The notes beneath the pieces were generated by a model that was not told where the DNA came from, made no database searches, and was given only the letters and a program-made list of their open reading frames with translations. This document shows, piece by piece, positions 53,338 to 61,782 of a stretch of DNA of 64,000 bases (its first letter is position 1; every line of letters begins with the position of its first letter). The position numbers and the translations under genes were made by a program. The DNA lies in contig NC_015684.1 of assembly GCF_000218565.1 (NCBI RefSeq), positions 1,364,001-1,428,000 of the forward strand. The letters run 5' to 3'. The stretch comes from Afipia carboxidovorans OM5 (GTDB taxonomy: Bacteria; Pseudomonadota; Alphaproteobacteria; Rhizobiales; Xanthobacteraceae).

Positions 53338-56247
53338 CTACTGGCACGCCTCGCAATCAGGGTTGTCGATCGAGCAGGCCTTGACGCCGGTGAGATCGGG
53401 CGCGGTGTCATTCGGAACGACGATCGGCGCATGCTGCTGAGCGGACGGAATCGAGGCTGAAACCGCGTTCAGTTTGCCATCGGTCCCCTTCAGCGTCGAT
53501 TTCTCGACATGCGTCGCGCTGCGTGAGCGCAGGTAGTAAGTGGTCTTGAGACCGAGCTGCCACGCCAGACGATAGAGCTGGTCGAGCTTCTTGCCTGACG
53601 GGTTGGCGATATAGAGGTTGAGCGACTGTGCCTGATCAATCCACTTCTGCCGCCGGGCTGCCGCCTGAATGAGCCATGAGGTGTCGATCTCGAACACGGT
53701 CGCATAGAGCGCCTTGAGATCGTCCGGTACGCGGTCGATCTGGCCGACGCTGCCGTCGAAATATTTCAGGTCCGAGACCATCACCTCGTCCCACAGCCCG
53801 CGTGATTTCAGGTCGCGGACCAGGAATTCGTTCACGACGGTGAAATCGCCCGACATATTCGATTTGACGTAGAGGTTCTGGTAGGCGGGCTCGATCGACT
53901 GCGTGACGCCGCAGATGTTGGAGATCGTCGCTGTCGGCGCGATCGCCATCACGTTGGAGTTACGCATGCCGTCCGTCTTCACCCGCTCGCGCAGGCCCGA
54001 CCAGTCGAGCGTCGCGGAGGTGTCGAGCGGAGCGCCGTTGCGTGCCTTGGCGAGGATCGAGACCGAGTCGATCGGCAGCATGCCCTGCGACCACAGCGAG
54101 CCCTCGAAGGAGGGATAGCGGCCGCGCTCACCGGCGAGATCGACCGACGCCGAAATCGCATGGTAGCTGATGATCTCCATGCTCTCGTCGGCAAAGGCGA
54201 CGGCGGCATCGGAGGTGATCGGAATCCGCTGGATGTGCAGCGCATCCTGGAAGCCCATCAGGCCGAGGCCGACCGGGCGATGCTTCAGGTTGGAGCGGCG
54301 CGCCTCCGGGATCGTATAGAAGTTGATGTCGATCACGTTGTCGAGCATCCGCACCGCGGTCGCGATGGTGCGCTTCAACTTGTCGTGGTTGAGGCCCTCG
54401 CGGGTGGTGTGGTTGAGAAGGTTGATCGAGCCGAGGTTGCACACCGCCACCTCGTCCGCCGAGGTGTTGAGCGTGATCTCGGTGCAGAGATTCGATGAGT
54501 GGACGACGCCGGCGTGCTGCTGCGGCGAGCGCAAGTTGCAGGCATCCTTGAAGGTGATCCAGGGATGGCCGGTCTCGAACAGCATGGTCAGCATGCGCCG
54601 CCACAAATCGGTGGCGCGCATTTCCTTGAATACGTGGATCTCGCCGCGTGCGGCCTTCGCCTCGTAGCCTTCATAAGCGGCCTTGAACGCGGGGCCGTAA
54701 AGGTCGTGCAGGTCCGGTGTCTCGTCGGGCGAGAACAGCGTCCATGTGCCGTCTTCCTCGACGCGCTGCATGAACAGGTCCGGCACCCAGTTCGCGGTGT
54801 TCATGTCGTGGGTGCGACGGCGGTCGTCGCCGGTGTTCTTGCGCAGGTCGAGAAATTCCTCGATGTCGATGTGCCAGGTCTCGAGATAGGCGCAGACCGC
54901 GCCCTTGCGCTTGCCGCCCTGATTGACGGCGATCGCGGTATCGTTCGCGACCTTCAGGAATGGCACGACGCCCTGGCTCTCGCCGTTGGTGCCCTTGATG
55001 TGCGCGCCGAGACCACGAACGTTGGTCCAGTCATTGCCGAGGCCGCCGGAATACTTCGCGAGCAGGGCGTTGTCCTTCACCGCCTTGAAGATGCCGTCGA
55101 GATCGTCGGCGACAGTGGTGAGGAAGCACGAGGACAACTGCGGGCGCAGCGTACCGGAGTTGAACAGTGTCGGCGTCGAGGCCATGAAGTCGAACGACGA
55201 CAGCAGATTGTAGAACTCGATGGCGCGTGCTTCGCGGTCGATCTCGCGGACGGCGAGGCCCATCGCGACGCGCATGAAGAAGGCCTGCGGCAGTTCGAGG
55301 CGCGAACCGCCGACGTGCAGGAAGTAGCGATCATAAAGGGTCTGCAGGCCGAGGAACTGGAACTGCAGGTCTCGCTCGGGCTTCAGCGCGCTGGCGAGGC
55401 GGTCGAGATCGAAGCGCCCCAGTTCGGGATCGAGCAGCTCGGCCTCGATGCCGGCCTTGACGTAGACCGGGAAATATTCGGCATAGCGCGTTGCCATGTC
55501 GGCCTGCGAGGCGGAGGTCGGCGTCTTGTAAAGATAGGTCAGAACTTCGCTGCGCAGCTTGTCGAGCAGGAGGCGGGCACTGACGTAAGCGTAGTTCGGC
55601 TCATGCTCGACCAGCGTGCGCGCGGCCATGATCGGCGCAAGCGCGAGTTCGTCCTGGCTGATGCCGTCGTAAAGGTTGCGGCGGGCCTCGGCCAGCACCG
55701 GCGCCGGGTCGACACCGTCGAGGCCTTCGCCGGCTTCACGGATAATGAGTTCGAGGCGCTTGATGTCGAGCGGCGCGCGGGTGCCGTTCGCAAGCGTCAT
55801 CTGCAGCGCGGGCTCGTTCGAGACGGCTGCTTCGGCGCTCTTGCCGGCGGCGCGCTCGCGGGCGCGTTCCTCGCGATAGAGCACATAGGCGCGGGCGACC
55901 TTGTGGTGCTCGCTGCGCATCAGCGCGAGTTCAACCTGATCCTGCACGTCTTCAATGTGGAAAGTGCGGCCTTCGCCGAGGCGGCGGGTGAGGTTGGTGA
56001 CCACTTCCTGGGTCAGCCCCTCGACGATCTCATGGACACGCCGGGACGCGGCTGCCGTATGTCCTTCGACCGCAAGGAAGGCCTTGGTCATCGCGATCGA
56101 TATCTTGGAGGGATCGAATCGCGAAACCGTGCCGTTGCGCCGGATGATCTGCATGGCGGGCTCGCGCGGCGAGGGCGCAAGCGATTCTGGGCTCAATTGG
56201 ACGAGCGGCGCTTTTTCAGTTTTGGCGGTCTGCAGGTTTAACGACAT
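53338..56247 (-). CDS. nrdA: Ribonucleotide reductase class I alpha subunit
   Basis: About 969 residues. An N-terminal ATP-cone (MQIIRRNGTVSRFDPSKISI, residues about 30-125) gives dATP control; a second cone-like segment follows (ANGTRAPLDIKRLELII). The catalytic barrel has NLCTEI with the radical cysteine and its Asn/Glu partners, the redox cysteines at QLSSCFL and VAVCNLGSIN, and a C-terminal CEACQ thiol pair that accepts electrons from thioredoxin or glutaredoxin. The frame opens at a TTG; ATG 56247 is the likely start. It works with NrdB and needs oxygen for cofactor assembly, not B12. Confidence 0.95.
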   Translation of the reverse strand: MSLNLQTAKTEKAPLVQLSPESLAPSPREPAMQIIRRNGTVSRFDPSKISIAMTKAFLAVEGHTAAASRRVHEIVEGLTQEVVTNLTRRLGEGRTFHIEDVQDQVELALMRSEHHKVARAYVLYREERARERAAGKSAEAAVSNEPALQMTLANGTRAPLDIKRLELIIREAGEGLDGVDPAPVLAEARRNLYDGISQDELALAPIMAARTLVEHEPNYAYVSARLLLDKLRSEVLTYLYKTPTSASQADMATRYAEYFPVYVKAGIEAELLDPELGRFDLDRLASALKPERDLQFQFLGLQTLYDRYFLHVGGSRLELPQAFFMRVAMGLAVREIDREARAIEFYNLLSSFDFMASTPTLFNSGTLRPQLSSCFLTTVADDLDGIFKAVKDNALLAKYSGGLGNDWTNVRGLGAHIKGTNGESQGVVPFLKVANDTAIAVNQGGKRKGAVCAYLETWHIDIEEFLDLRKNTGDDRRRTHDMNTANWVPDLFMQRVEEDGTWTLFSPDETPDLHDLYGPAFKAAYEGYEAKAARGEIHVFKEMRATDLWRRMLTMLFETGHPWITFKDACNLRSPQQHAGVVHSSNLCTEITLNTSADEVAVCNLGSINLLNHTTREGLNHDKLKRTIATAVRMLDNVIDINFYTIPEARRSNLKHRPVGLGLMGFQDALHIQRIPITSDAAVAFADESMEIISYHAISASVDLAGERGRYPSFEGSLWSQGMLPIDSVSILAKARNGAPLDTSATLDWSGLRERVKTDGMRNSNVMAIAPTATISNICGVTQSIEPAYQNLYVKSNMSGDFTVVNEFLVRDLKSRGLWDEVMVSDLKYFDGSVGQIDRVPDDLKALYATVFEIDTSWLIQAAARRQKWIDQAQSLNLYIANPSGKKLDQLYRLAWQLGLKTTYYLRSRSATHVEKSTLKGTDGKLNAVSASIPSAQQHAPIVVPNDTAPDLTGVKACSIDNPDCEACQ

Positions 56248-56533
56248 CGACAAGCCCCGTGATGCGAATTTTCAGAAGGACGGGAGCATGGCACTTGAGC
56301 ATCTGGCGCGATCGCCAAATGCCAGCGACGGACCCCCGTCCGTGGCGTTTTTTCGTGTCGCGGCAGGCCCCCTCACAGGCGGGTCGCTGCGGCGTTAAGA
56401 GGCCCCGGCAACGGCCGGCGACCTGGATGACAAAGCTGTGTGGCAGAGCTGTCCGGTACTCAAACTGACAAGCTTTTCCGGTTTCCCCGACCGGGCTACA
56501 GCTCGCCGCTCCTTCCCTTGCTCTCTCCTTGGC

Positions 56534-56580
56534 CCACTACATTTTGGACCAAATCAGACGATGACACCTATATGTGGTGA
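56534..56580 (-). promoter_or_regulatory. Candidate tandem NrdR boxes upstream of nrdA
   Basis: CCACTACATTTTGGAC (56534-56549; 9 of 10 core positions of CWAYATATWG) and CACCTATATGTGGTGA (56565-56580; 8 of 10 core positions). The starts are 31 bases apart, identical to the pair before nrdJ and typical of NrdR sites. They lie about 290-330 bases before the nrdA start. Confidence 0.5.
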
Positions 56581-56613
56581 TCTTTAGCCAGGAGAGTCAA
56601 GAAAAGATTAAAG

Positions 56614-56678
56614 CGGTCCCCGATATCCCCGATGAGAAAGGAAGCTCCCGGTGAGTCCTTGAATTCCATCGGGGACCG
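56614..56678 (+). other. Long-range inverted repeat with two competing 5' arms upstream of queH
   Basis: CGGTCCCCGAT (56614-56624) pairs perfectly over 11 bases with 56668-56678. A second TCCCCGATG (56626-56634) can pair with 9 bases of the same 3' arm (56667-56675). Only one helix can form at a time, which is the geometry of an RNA switch or attenuator. About 265 bases separate it from queH. Function is unproven. Confidence 0.4.
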
Positions 56679-56944
56679 ACAGAGTGCTGCGATTCTGCAC
56701 CCCGGGCCAAGGACTCTTCCCCCGGTTCCGTGAGAGAATTCCGGGGTGGGATTTGATCGGGTGGGAAGTGGCGTTCCGGCCGGCCACAAGGGCGGCAAAC
56801 AGGCCCGGCTTTACGGCTGAAAGGGTGCTCATTAGATAGAGGCTTCCGGAGAAAGAGGATTCCCGCGAATCCATCCCCGGAACGCCTCGCTGTTGCCCCG
56901 AATTGGGGTCCCAGGCAGAGCCTCGCCCGAATCGAGATGAGTTG

Positions 56945-57613
56945 ATGACCGATTTTGTCCGCCCGATCCTGAACCCGCCCGGTGGGCAGAAAAAGGTGCT
57001 GCTGCACTCGTGCTGCGCGCCGTGCTCAGGCGAGGTGATGGAGGCGATGCTCGCCTCCGGCGTCGACTACACCATCTTTTTCTACAACCCGAACATTCAT
57101 CCGGAGCGCGAATACCTCCTGCGCAAGGACGAGAACGTCCGCTTTGCCGAGAAGCATGGCGTCGGTTTCATCGATGCCGATTACGACAAGGACAACTGGT
57201 TCGCGCGCGCCAAGGGCATGGAGTGGGAACCGGAGCGCGGGGCGCGCTGCACCATGTGTTTCGACATGCGGTTCGAACGCACCGCGCTTTACGCGCACGA
57301 GCACGGCTTCCCGGTGATCACCAGTTCGCTCGGTATCTCCCGCTGGAAGAACATGGCGCAGATCAACGATTGCGGGAAACGCGCCGCCGCGAAATATGAT
57401 GGCGTGGAGTATTGGGATTACAACTGGCGCAAGGGCGGCGGTTCCGCCCGCATGATCGAGATCAGCAAGCGCGAGGAGTTCTACCAGCAGGAATATTGCG
57501 GCTGCGTCTATTCGCTGCGCGATACCAATGCCCACCGTCGTGCGGGCGGGCGAGAGCCGATTACGCTCGGCGTGAAGTTCTATGGGCAAGATTCCACCGA
57601 GGGCGAGGGATAA
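56945..57613 (+). CDS. queH: Epoxyqueuosine reductase QueH
   Basis: 222 residues of the DUF208 family. The paired cysteines in LLHSCCAPCSGEV, the second pair in RCTMCFDMR and the later CGCVYS segment match QueH, which reduces epoxyqueuosine to queuosine in tRNA wobble position 34 using an iron-sulfur centre. QueH is the B12-free replacement for the cobalamin enzyme QueG. An open frame extends 14 codons upstream, but ATG 56945 (MTDFVRP) starts the conserved part. It is divergent from nrdA and lies upstream of the cobalamin riboswitch-metE unit on the same strand. Confidence 0.9.
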   Translation: MTDFVRPILNPPGGQKKVLLHSCCAPCSGEVMEAMLASGVDYTIFFYNPNIHPEREYLLRKDENVRFAEKHGVGFIDADYDKDNWFARAKGMEWEPERGARCTMCFDMRFERTALYAHEHGFPVITSSLGISRWKNMAQINDCGKRAAAKYDGVEYWDYNWRKGGGSARMIEISKREEFYQQEYCGCVYSLRDTNAHRRAGGREPITLGVKFYGQDSTEGEG

Positions 57614-57669
57614 TCCCACCCTCCGCGCGTTGACTGATTCCGCCCCCGCGCCATAGTCCGCATCGTCGT

Positions 57670-57856
57670 GGTCTTCGCATTGCACTCTGATGCGAAGCTA
57701 AGAGGGAAGCCGGTGGAGCGCGCTTTGCGCTGATTCCGGCGCTGCCCCCGCAACTGTGAGCGGCGAGCCGACACCCATTCATGTCACTGAGGCGTTTGCC
57801 CTTGGGAAGACGGGTGTAGGCTGCGACCCGCGAGCCAGGAGACCTGCCGCGACATC
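57670..57856 (+). promoter_or_regulatory. Cobalamin (AdoCbl) riboswitch controlling metE
   Basis: All conserved blocks appear in order: AGGGAAGCCGGTG (57701-57714), CCCCGCAACTGTGAGCGG, the ATGTCACTGAGG block, TTGGGAAGACGGGTGTAGG, and the B12 box GAGCCAGGAGACCTGCC (57832-57848). It lies about 120 bases before metE. B12 binding is expected to shut off the B12-independent methionine synthase. The expression platform downstream has GC-rich stems but no T-run, suggesting control of translation initiation (inference). Confidence 0.93.
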
Positions 57857-57976
57857 ACGTTCTCCACGGGCGGGGTATCCGGTGGGCGCAGGTTCCAGAC
57901 TGGAGGCGCACGCGCCCCGGTATTCATGCGCGCGCCTTCGTCCCGCCTTGCGCACTCGCACTTCGGGGTCGAAGCC

Positions 57977-60340
57977 ATGTCGAATTCGTCAACGTCTACC
58001 ACTCTCACTGTCGCAACTCTTGATGTTGCAACGCTCGGCACGCCGCGGATCGGTCCGCGCCGTGAACTGAAAACCGCTCTGGAAAGTTTCTGGGCAGGCA
58101 AGATCGATGAGAAAAGTCTGTTCGCGACCGCGGCCGAGCTGCGCGCTGCGAACTGGGCGCGCCAGAAGGCGCGCGGCGTCACCGTCATCCCCTCCAACGA
58201 TTTCTCGCTCTATGACCAGGTGCTCGACACCAGCGTCATGGTCGGCGCCATTCCGGCGATTTACGGCTGGAAAGGCGGCAGTGTGCCGCTCGCGACCTAT
58301 TTCGCGATGGCACGCGGCTCGGAAGGCGAGGGCGAGACCTGCTCGCACGGCCATGCCCATCATGGCGGGCACGGCGTGCCTGCGCAGGAAATGACCAAGT
58401 GGTTCGACACCAACTATCACTACATGGTGCCGGAATTCACCAGGGGGCAGACCTTCGCGCTGTCGTCCACCAAGCCGATCGACGAATACAAGGAAGCCAA
58501 GGCGCTCGGTTATCAGACCCGCCCGGTTCTGGTCGGCCCGGTGACGTTCCTCAAGCTCGGCAAGAGCAAGGAGGAAGGCTTCGATACGCTGTCGCTGCTC
58601 GACAATCTGCTGCCGGTTTATGTCGAGGTGCTGAAGCGCCTCGCCGCCGAGGGCGCGGAGTGGGTGCAGATCGACGAGCCGTGCCTCGTGCTCGACCTCG
58701 ACGATACCGCACGGCAGGCGTTGCGCCGTGCCTATGCAGTACTCGCGGAGGCCGTGCCGCAGATCAGGATCATGCTTGCGGCCTATTTCGGTGATCTCGG
58801 CGACAACCGCGACACCGCGCTGGCACTGCCGGTGGCGGGCCTGCATCTCGATCTCGTGCGCGGCGCCGATCAGCTTGCAGCGGTGGTGGCAAAAGCGCCG
58901 AAGCAACTTGTGCTGTCGCTTGGCGTGATCGACGGCCGCAATATCTGGCGCGCCGATCTGCCGTCACTGCTCGAGAAACTGGAGCCGGTGGTCGCCGGGC
59001 TGGGCGGCGGCCGGGTGCAGATCGCGCCGTCATGCTCGATGCTGCATGTGCCGATCGATCTCGATGCGGAAACCGGTCTCGACGCCGACGTGAAGGAGTG
59101 GCTTGCGTTTTCGCTGCAGAAGATGAGCGAGCTTGCGGTACTCGGCCGCGCACTCTCCGGCCACCGCGATGAGGTCGCGGATCAGATCGCGGCCTCGAAG
59201 GCGGCTGCCGCCAAGCGCAAGGCTTCGCCCAAGATCCACAATCCCGCGGTCGCAAAGCGGATGCAGGCGATCACCGATCAGATGCGCCGCCGCAACAGCC
59301 CGTTCGATGCCCGTGCGAAAATCCAGCACGCGCGCTTCGGCCTGCCGCTGTTCCCGACCACGACGATCGGTTCGTTCCCTCAGACGGCCGATGTGCGTAA
59401 AGCACGCGCCGCCCACACCAAGGGCACGCTCGGCGATGCGCAGTACGAGGAGTTCCTGAAGGAGGAGACGGCGCGCGCGGTGCGCTGGCAGGAAGAGATC
59501 GGCCTCGACGTGCTGGTGCACGGCGAGTTCGAGCGCAACGACATGGTGCAGTATTTCGGCGAACAGCTCGAAGGCTTCACCTTCACCAAGCAGGGCTGGG
59601 TGCAGAGCTACGGCTCACGCTACGTCCGCCCGCCGGTGCTGTTTGGCGACGTCTCGCGGCCAAAGCCGATGACGCTCGACTGGTGGCGCTATTCGCAGTC
59701 GCTCACCAAGCGGCCGATGAAGGCGATGCTGACCGGGCCGGTGACGATCCTCAACTGGTCGTTCGTGCGCGACGACGTTGCGCGCAGCGAAGCCTGCCGG
59801 CAGATCGCGCTCGCGATCCGCGACGAGGTCGTCGATCTCGAAAAGGCTGGCGCGCGCATGATCCAGATCGACGAGGCCGCGTTGCGCGAAGGCCTGCCGC
59901 TGCGTCGCTCGCAGTGGACAACCTATCTCGACTGGGCGGTGGAAAGCTTCCGGCTGTGCTCGTCGGGCGTGGCCGACGAGACGCAGATCCACACCCATAT
60001 GTGCTACTCGGAGTTCAACGACATCATCGATGCCATCGGCGCGATGGATGCCGACGTGATTTCCATCGAGACCTCGCGCTCGAAGATGGAATTGCTCGAT
60101 GCGTTCAAGACCTATCGTTACCCCAACGAGATCGGTCCCGGCGTCTACGACATCCACTCGCCGCGGGTGCCGGACGTTGCGGAGATGAAGGAATTGCTCG
60201 TGCTGGCGCGCAAGCGCCTCAACGATGCGCAAATCTGGATCAATCCCGATTGCGGTCTGAAGACCCGTAAATGGGATGAGGTGCGGCCCGCGCTCGTCAA
60301 CATGGTCGCGGCGGCGAAGGAATTGCGCGCGCTCGCGTAA
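57977..60340 (+). CDS. metE: Cobalamin-independent methionine synthase
   Basis: About 787 residues, two homologous barrels. The N-terminal barrel includes EMTKWFDTNYHYMVPEF; the C-terminal barrel has FPTTTIGSFPQT, VHGEFERNDMV and the zinc ligands in HTHMCYSEF and NPDCGLKTR. It transfers the methyl group of 5-methyltetrahydrofolate polyglutamate to homocysteine without B12. An odd feature is a His-rich insertion CSHGHAHHGGHG at about 122-133, just before the conserved EMTKWF. The 17-codon longer frame is unlikely; ATG 57977 follows a GGGG sequence. It is controlled by the upstream cobalamin riboswitch. Confidence 0.96.
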   Translation: MSNSSTSTTLTVATLDVATLGTPRIGPRRELKTALESFWAGKIDEKSLFATAAELRAANWARQKARGVTVIPSNDFSLYDQVLDTSVMVGAIPAIYGWKGGSVPLATYFAMARGSEGEGETCSHGHAHHGGHGVPAQEMTKWFDTNYHYMVPEFTRGQTFALSSTKPIDEYKEAKALGYQTRPVLVGPVTFLKLGKSKEEGFDTLSLLDNLLPVYVEVLKRLAAEGAEWVQIDEPCLVLDLDDTARQALRRAYAVLAEAVPQIRIMLAAYFGDLGDNRDTALALPVAGLHLDLVRGADQLAAVVAKAPKQLVLSLGVIDGRNIWRADLPSLLEKLEPVVAGLGGGRVQIAPSCSMLHVPIDLDAETGLDADVKEWLAFSLQKMSELAVLGRALSGHRDEVADQIAASKAAAAKRKASPKIHNPAVAKRMQAITDQMRRRNSPFDARAKIQHARFGLPLFPTTTIGSFPQTADVRKARAAHTKGTLGDAQYEEFLKEETARAVRWQEEIGLDVLVHGEFERNDMVQYFGEQLEGFTFTKQGWVQSYGSRYVRPPVLFGDVSRPKPMTLDWWRYSQSLTKRPMKAMLTGPVTILNWSFVRDDVARSEACRQIALAIRDEVVDLEKAGARMIQIDEAALREGLPLRRSQWTTYLDWAVESFRLCSSGVADETQIHTHMCYSEFNDIIDAIGAMDADVISIETSRSKMELLDAFKTYRYPNEIGPGVYDIHSPRVPDVAEMKELLVLARKRLNDAQIWINPDCGLKTRKWDEVRPALVNMVAAAKELRALA

Positions 60341-60360
60341 ACCGCATCGCACACGATAGA

Positions 60361-60392
60361 AAGCGGCGTCCCTCATGTGAGGGGCGCCGCTT
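60361..60392 (+). terminator. Terminator downstream of metE
   Basis: A 14-bp stem (AAGCGGCGTCCCTC and its near complement, one G-T pair) with loop ATGT, 20 bases after the metE stop and followed by CTTCATG. It also lies beyond the end of the convergent small membrane-protein gene and may serve both. Confidence 0.75.
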
Positions 60393-60411
60393 CTTCATGT
60401 AGGTTGCAAAT

Positions 60412-60639
60412 TTATTGAAGCGAGGTCGTGTGCGCCGGGGGCGGGGCGCTGGTTGTATCGGATGCCGGTGTCTCCGGCGTCGCGATCAGCACGCGCGCCA
60501 CGAGAAGCGCTGCGATTAACAGCCAGAACGCGACGGTGCCGAGCCGCACCACCGGCGAGTAGGACGCCGTTGCGATCGTGGTTTGCTCGGTCCACGGCGT
60601 GTCGTGATCCGACAGAGATGTGAAGTCGTGGCGGGGCAT
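60412..60639 (-). CDS. Small single-pass membrane protein, unknown function
   Basis: 75 residues with one hydrophobic helix (LGTVAFWLLIAALLVARVLI, residues about 33-52), a polar N-terminal part and a Pro/Thr/Ala-rich C-terminal tail. AGGA lies about eight bases before ATG 60639; a longer frame from 60691 is possible. No recognised domain. It is convergent with metE. Confidence 0.55.
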   Translation of the reverse strand: MPRHDFTSLSDHDTPWTEQTTIATASYSPVVRLGTVAFWLLIAALLVARVLIATPETPASDTTSAPPPAHTTSLQ

Positions 60640-60816
60640 TGCGAGGGTCCTGAAACAGGACCAATTTGTCTCGCGATGCGTGGTCTTTCAAGAAAACAGC
60701 TCACCATATTTCAACACCGGCAAAGAACGAATCTGCTTCTTTGCCCGCATTGAAGGCATGGCTTTTCTGAAGCCGATAAATCGCTCGCTGTTTGAACGAT
60801 TCTTGCGCGCACGATG

Positions 60817-61668
60817 CTATTTCGGCGCGCGCACGGAGCCGCGTGTGGTGGCAGGCGACGGGGCTGCCGCGGTGCTGCTCGAAGGGCTTGCGGCTGACGC
60901 GCTGGTATCGGGCAGGAGCGTTTGTTCGAGAGCTTTGGCGGCTCTTTTCAAGGCGGGCACGAGGGCGAGCGCGCGCGAGAGCGGCAGCCGCGTGATGGGG
61001 CCGTGCACTGCGATGGTGGCGCAGATCCGGCCGCGGGAATCGTGGACCGGGACGGCGCTCGCGGCCATGCCTTCCATGAACTCCTCGTTGTCGGTGCCGA
61101 TGCCGGTCTGGCGAATGCGCGTCAGTTCGGCTTCGAGAAGTTTTGTACTGGTCAGGGTTCGCTCGGTGTAGCGCTGGAACGGCTGCGTGCGGAATATCGC
61201 CTTGCGCAATGCCGCCGGTGAGAGACTGAGAAACAGCTTGCCGCTTGCCGTGCAATGCAACGGCACATGCGAGCCGATGTTGAGACGATACTGCAAAGGC
61301 CACGCGGATTCGACGCGGTCGAGATAGATCAGGTGATCGCCATCGAGCGTGGTGAGGTTGCAGGTCTCGCCGATTTCTTTCACCAGCGACGACAGGATGA
61401 CCCGACGCGGCGCGAGATCGAACGAGTGCCGCATTCCGTCGAGCGAAAGCGAAAGCAGACGATGGCCTGCTTCATAGCGCCGTCCGTCAAGTGTGCGCCG
61501 AACGAACCCCAATCGCTCGAGCAAAGCGACGAAGCGATGTGTTGTTGCCTTCGGCAACCGGATCGCCGCCATCAACTCGTTGAGCGTGGGCGGTTCCTCG
61601 GCCTTGGCGATGGCTTCGAGAAGAAGCAGAGCCCGTTCCGAAACTGACGTCGTCGTCTGCGATGACAT
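60817..61668 (-). CDS. IclR family transcriptional regulator with low-complexity tail
   Basis: 283 residues from ATG 61668. The helix-turn-helix reads TLNELMAAIRLPKATTHRFVALLERLGFVRR; the effector domain has HCTASGKLFLSL and ASAVPVHDSRGR. The last 35 residues are a Ser/Ala/Pro/Thr-rich, probably disordered tail, unusual for the family. The longer frame adds 98 codons that run through the divergent promoter region and are rejected. It is divergent from the GMC oxidoreductase gene, which it probably regulates. Confidence 0.88.
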   Translation of the reverse strand: MSSQTTTSVSERALLLLEAIAKAEEPPTLNELMAAIRLPKATTHRFVALLERLGFVRRTLDGRRYEAGHRLLSLSLDGMRHSFDLAPRRVILSSLVKEIGETCNLTTLDGDHLIYLDRVESAWPLQYRLNIGSHVPLHCTASGKLFLSLSPAALRKAIFRTQPFQRYTERTLTSTKLLEAELTRIRQTGIGTDNEEFMEGMAASAVPVHDSRGRICATIAVHGPITRLPLSRALALVPALKRAAKALEQTLLPDTSASAASPSSSTAAAPSPATTRGSVRAPK

Positions 61669-61720
61669 TTTTTGAAACCCAATCCCGCTCAGTGAGCCAC
61701 ACGGCGCCTCACCATGTTGA

Positions 61721-61733
61721 CAGTATTTTGAAC
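61721..61733. promoter_or_regulatory. Operator-like element between iclR and the GMC oxidoreductase gene
   Basis: CAGTATTTTGAAC differs at one base from CAGTATTTGGAAC at 16711-16723 and lies midway between the divergent starts. A related CATTTTTTGAAAC overlaps the IclR start codon (61666-61678). Candidate IclR sites; tentative. Confidence 0.35.
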
Positions 61734-61782
61734 GAGGTCCAGCATTCAATATAAATCGTCTCAATGAATGGGATATATAAAA

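Larger units (their letters stand above)
56248..56944. other. Divergent intergenic region between nrdA and queH, rich in structure
   Basis: 697 bases without a convincing gene. The nrdA side holds the candidate NrdR box pair (56534-56580). The queH side holds several inverted repeats: the long stem at 56614-56678, CCCCGG...CCGGGG at about 56720-56746, GGATTC-CCGC-GAATCC at about 56860-56875 and CCCC-GAATT-GGGG just before queH. The string AGCCAGGAGA at 56586-56595 looks like part of a B12 box but no other cobalamin riboswitch element is present. Confidence 0.5.

Noticed and set aside
54499..56241. 580-codon open frame antisense to nrdA, and similar long antisense frames opposite fdnG, nrdB, CaiB and potA-like genes
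   Set aside because: All lie exactly opposite strongly coding genes and show shadow-type composition; none resembles a known family.
56586..56595. AGCCAGGAGA resembling a B12 box upstream of queH
   Set aside because: The rest of the box (CCTGCC) and all other cobalamin aptamer blocks are missing on either strand, so a second riboswitch is not supported.
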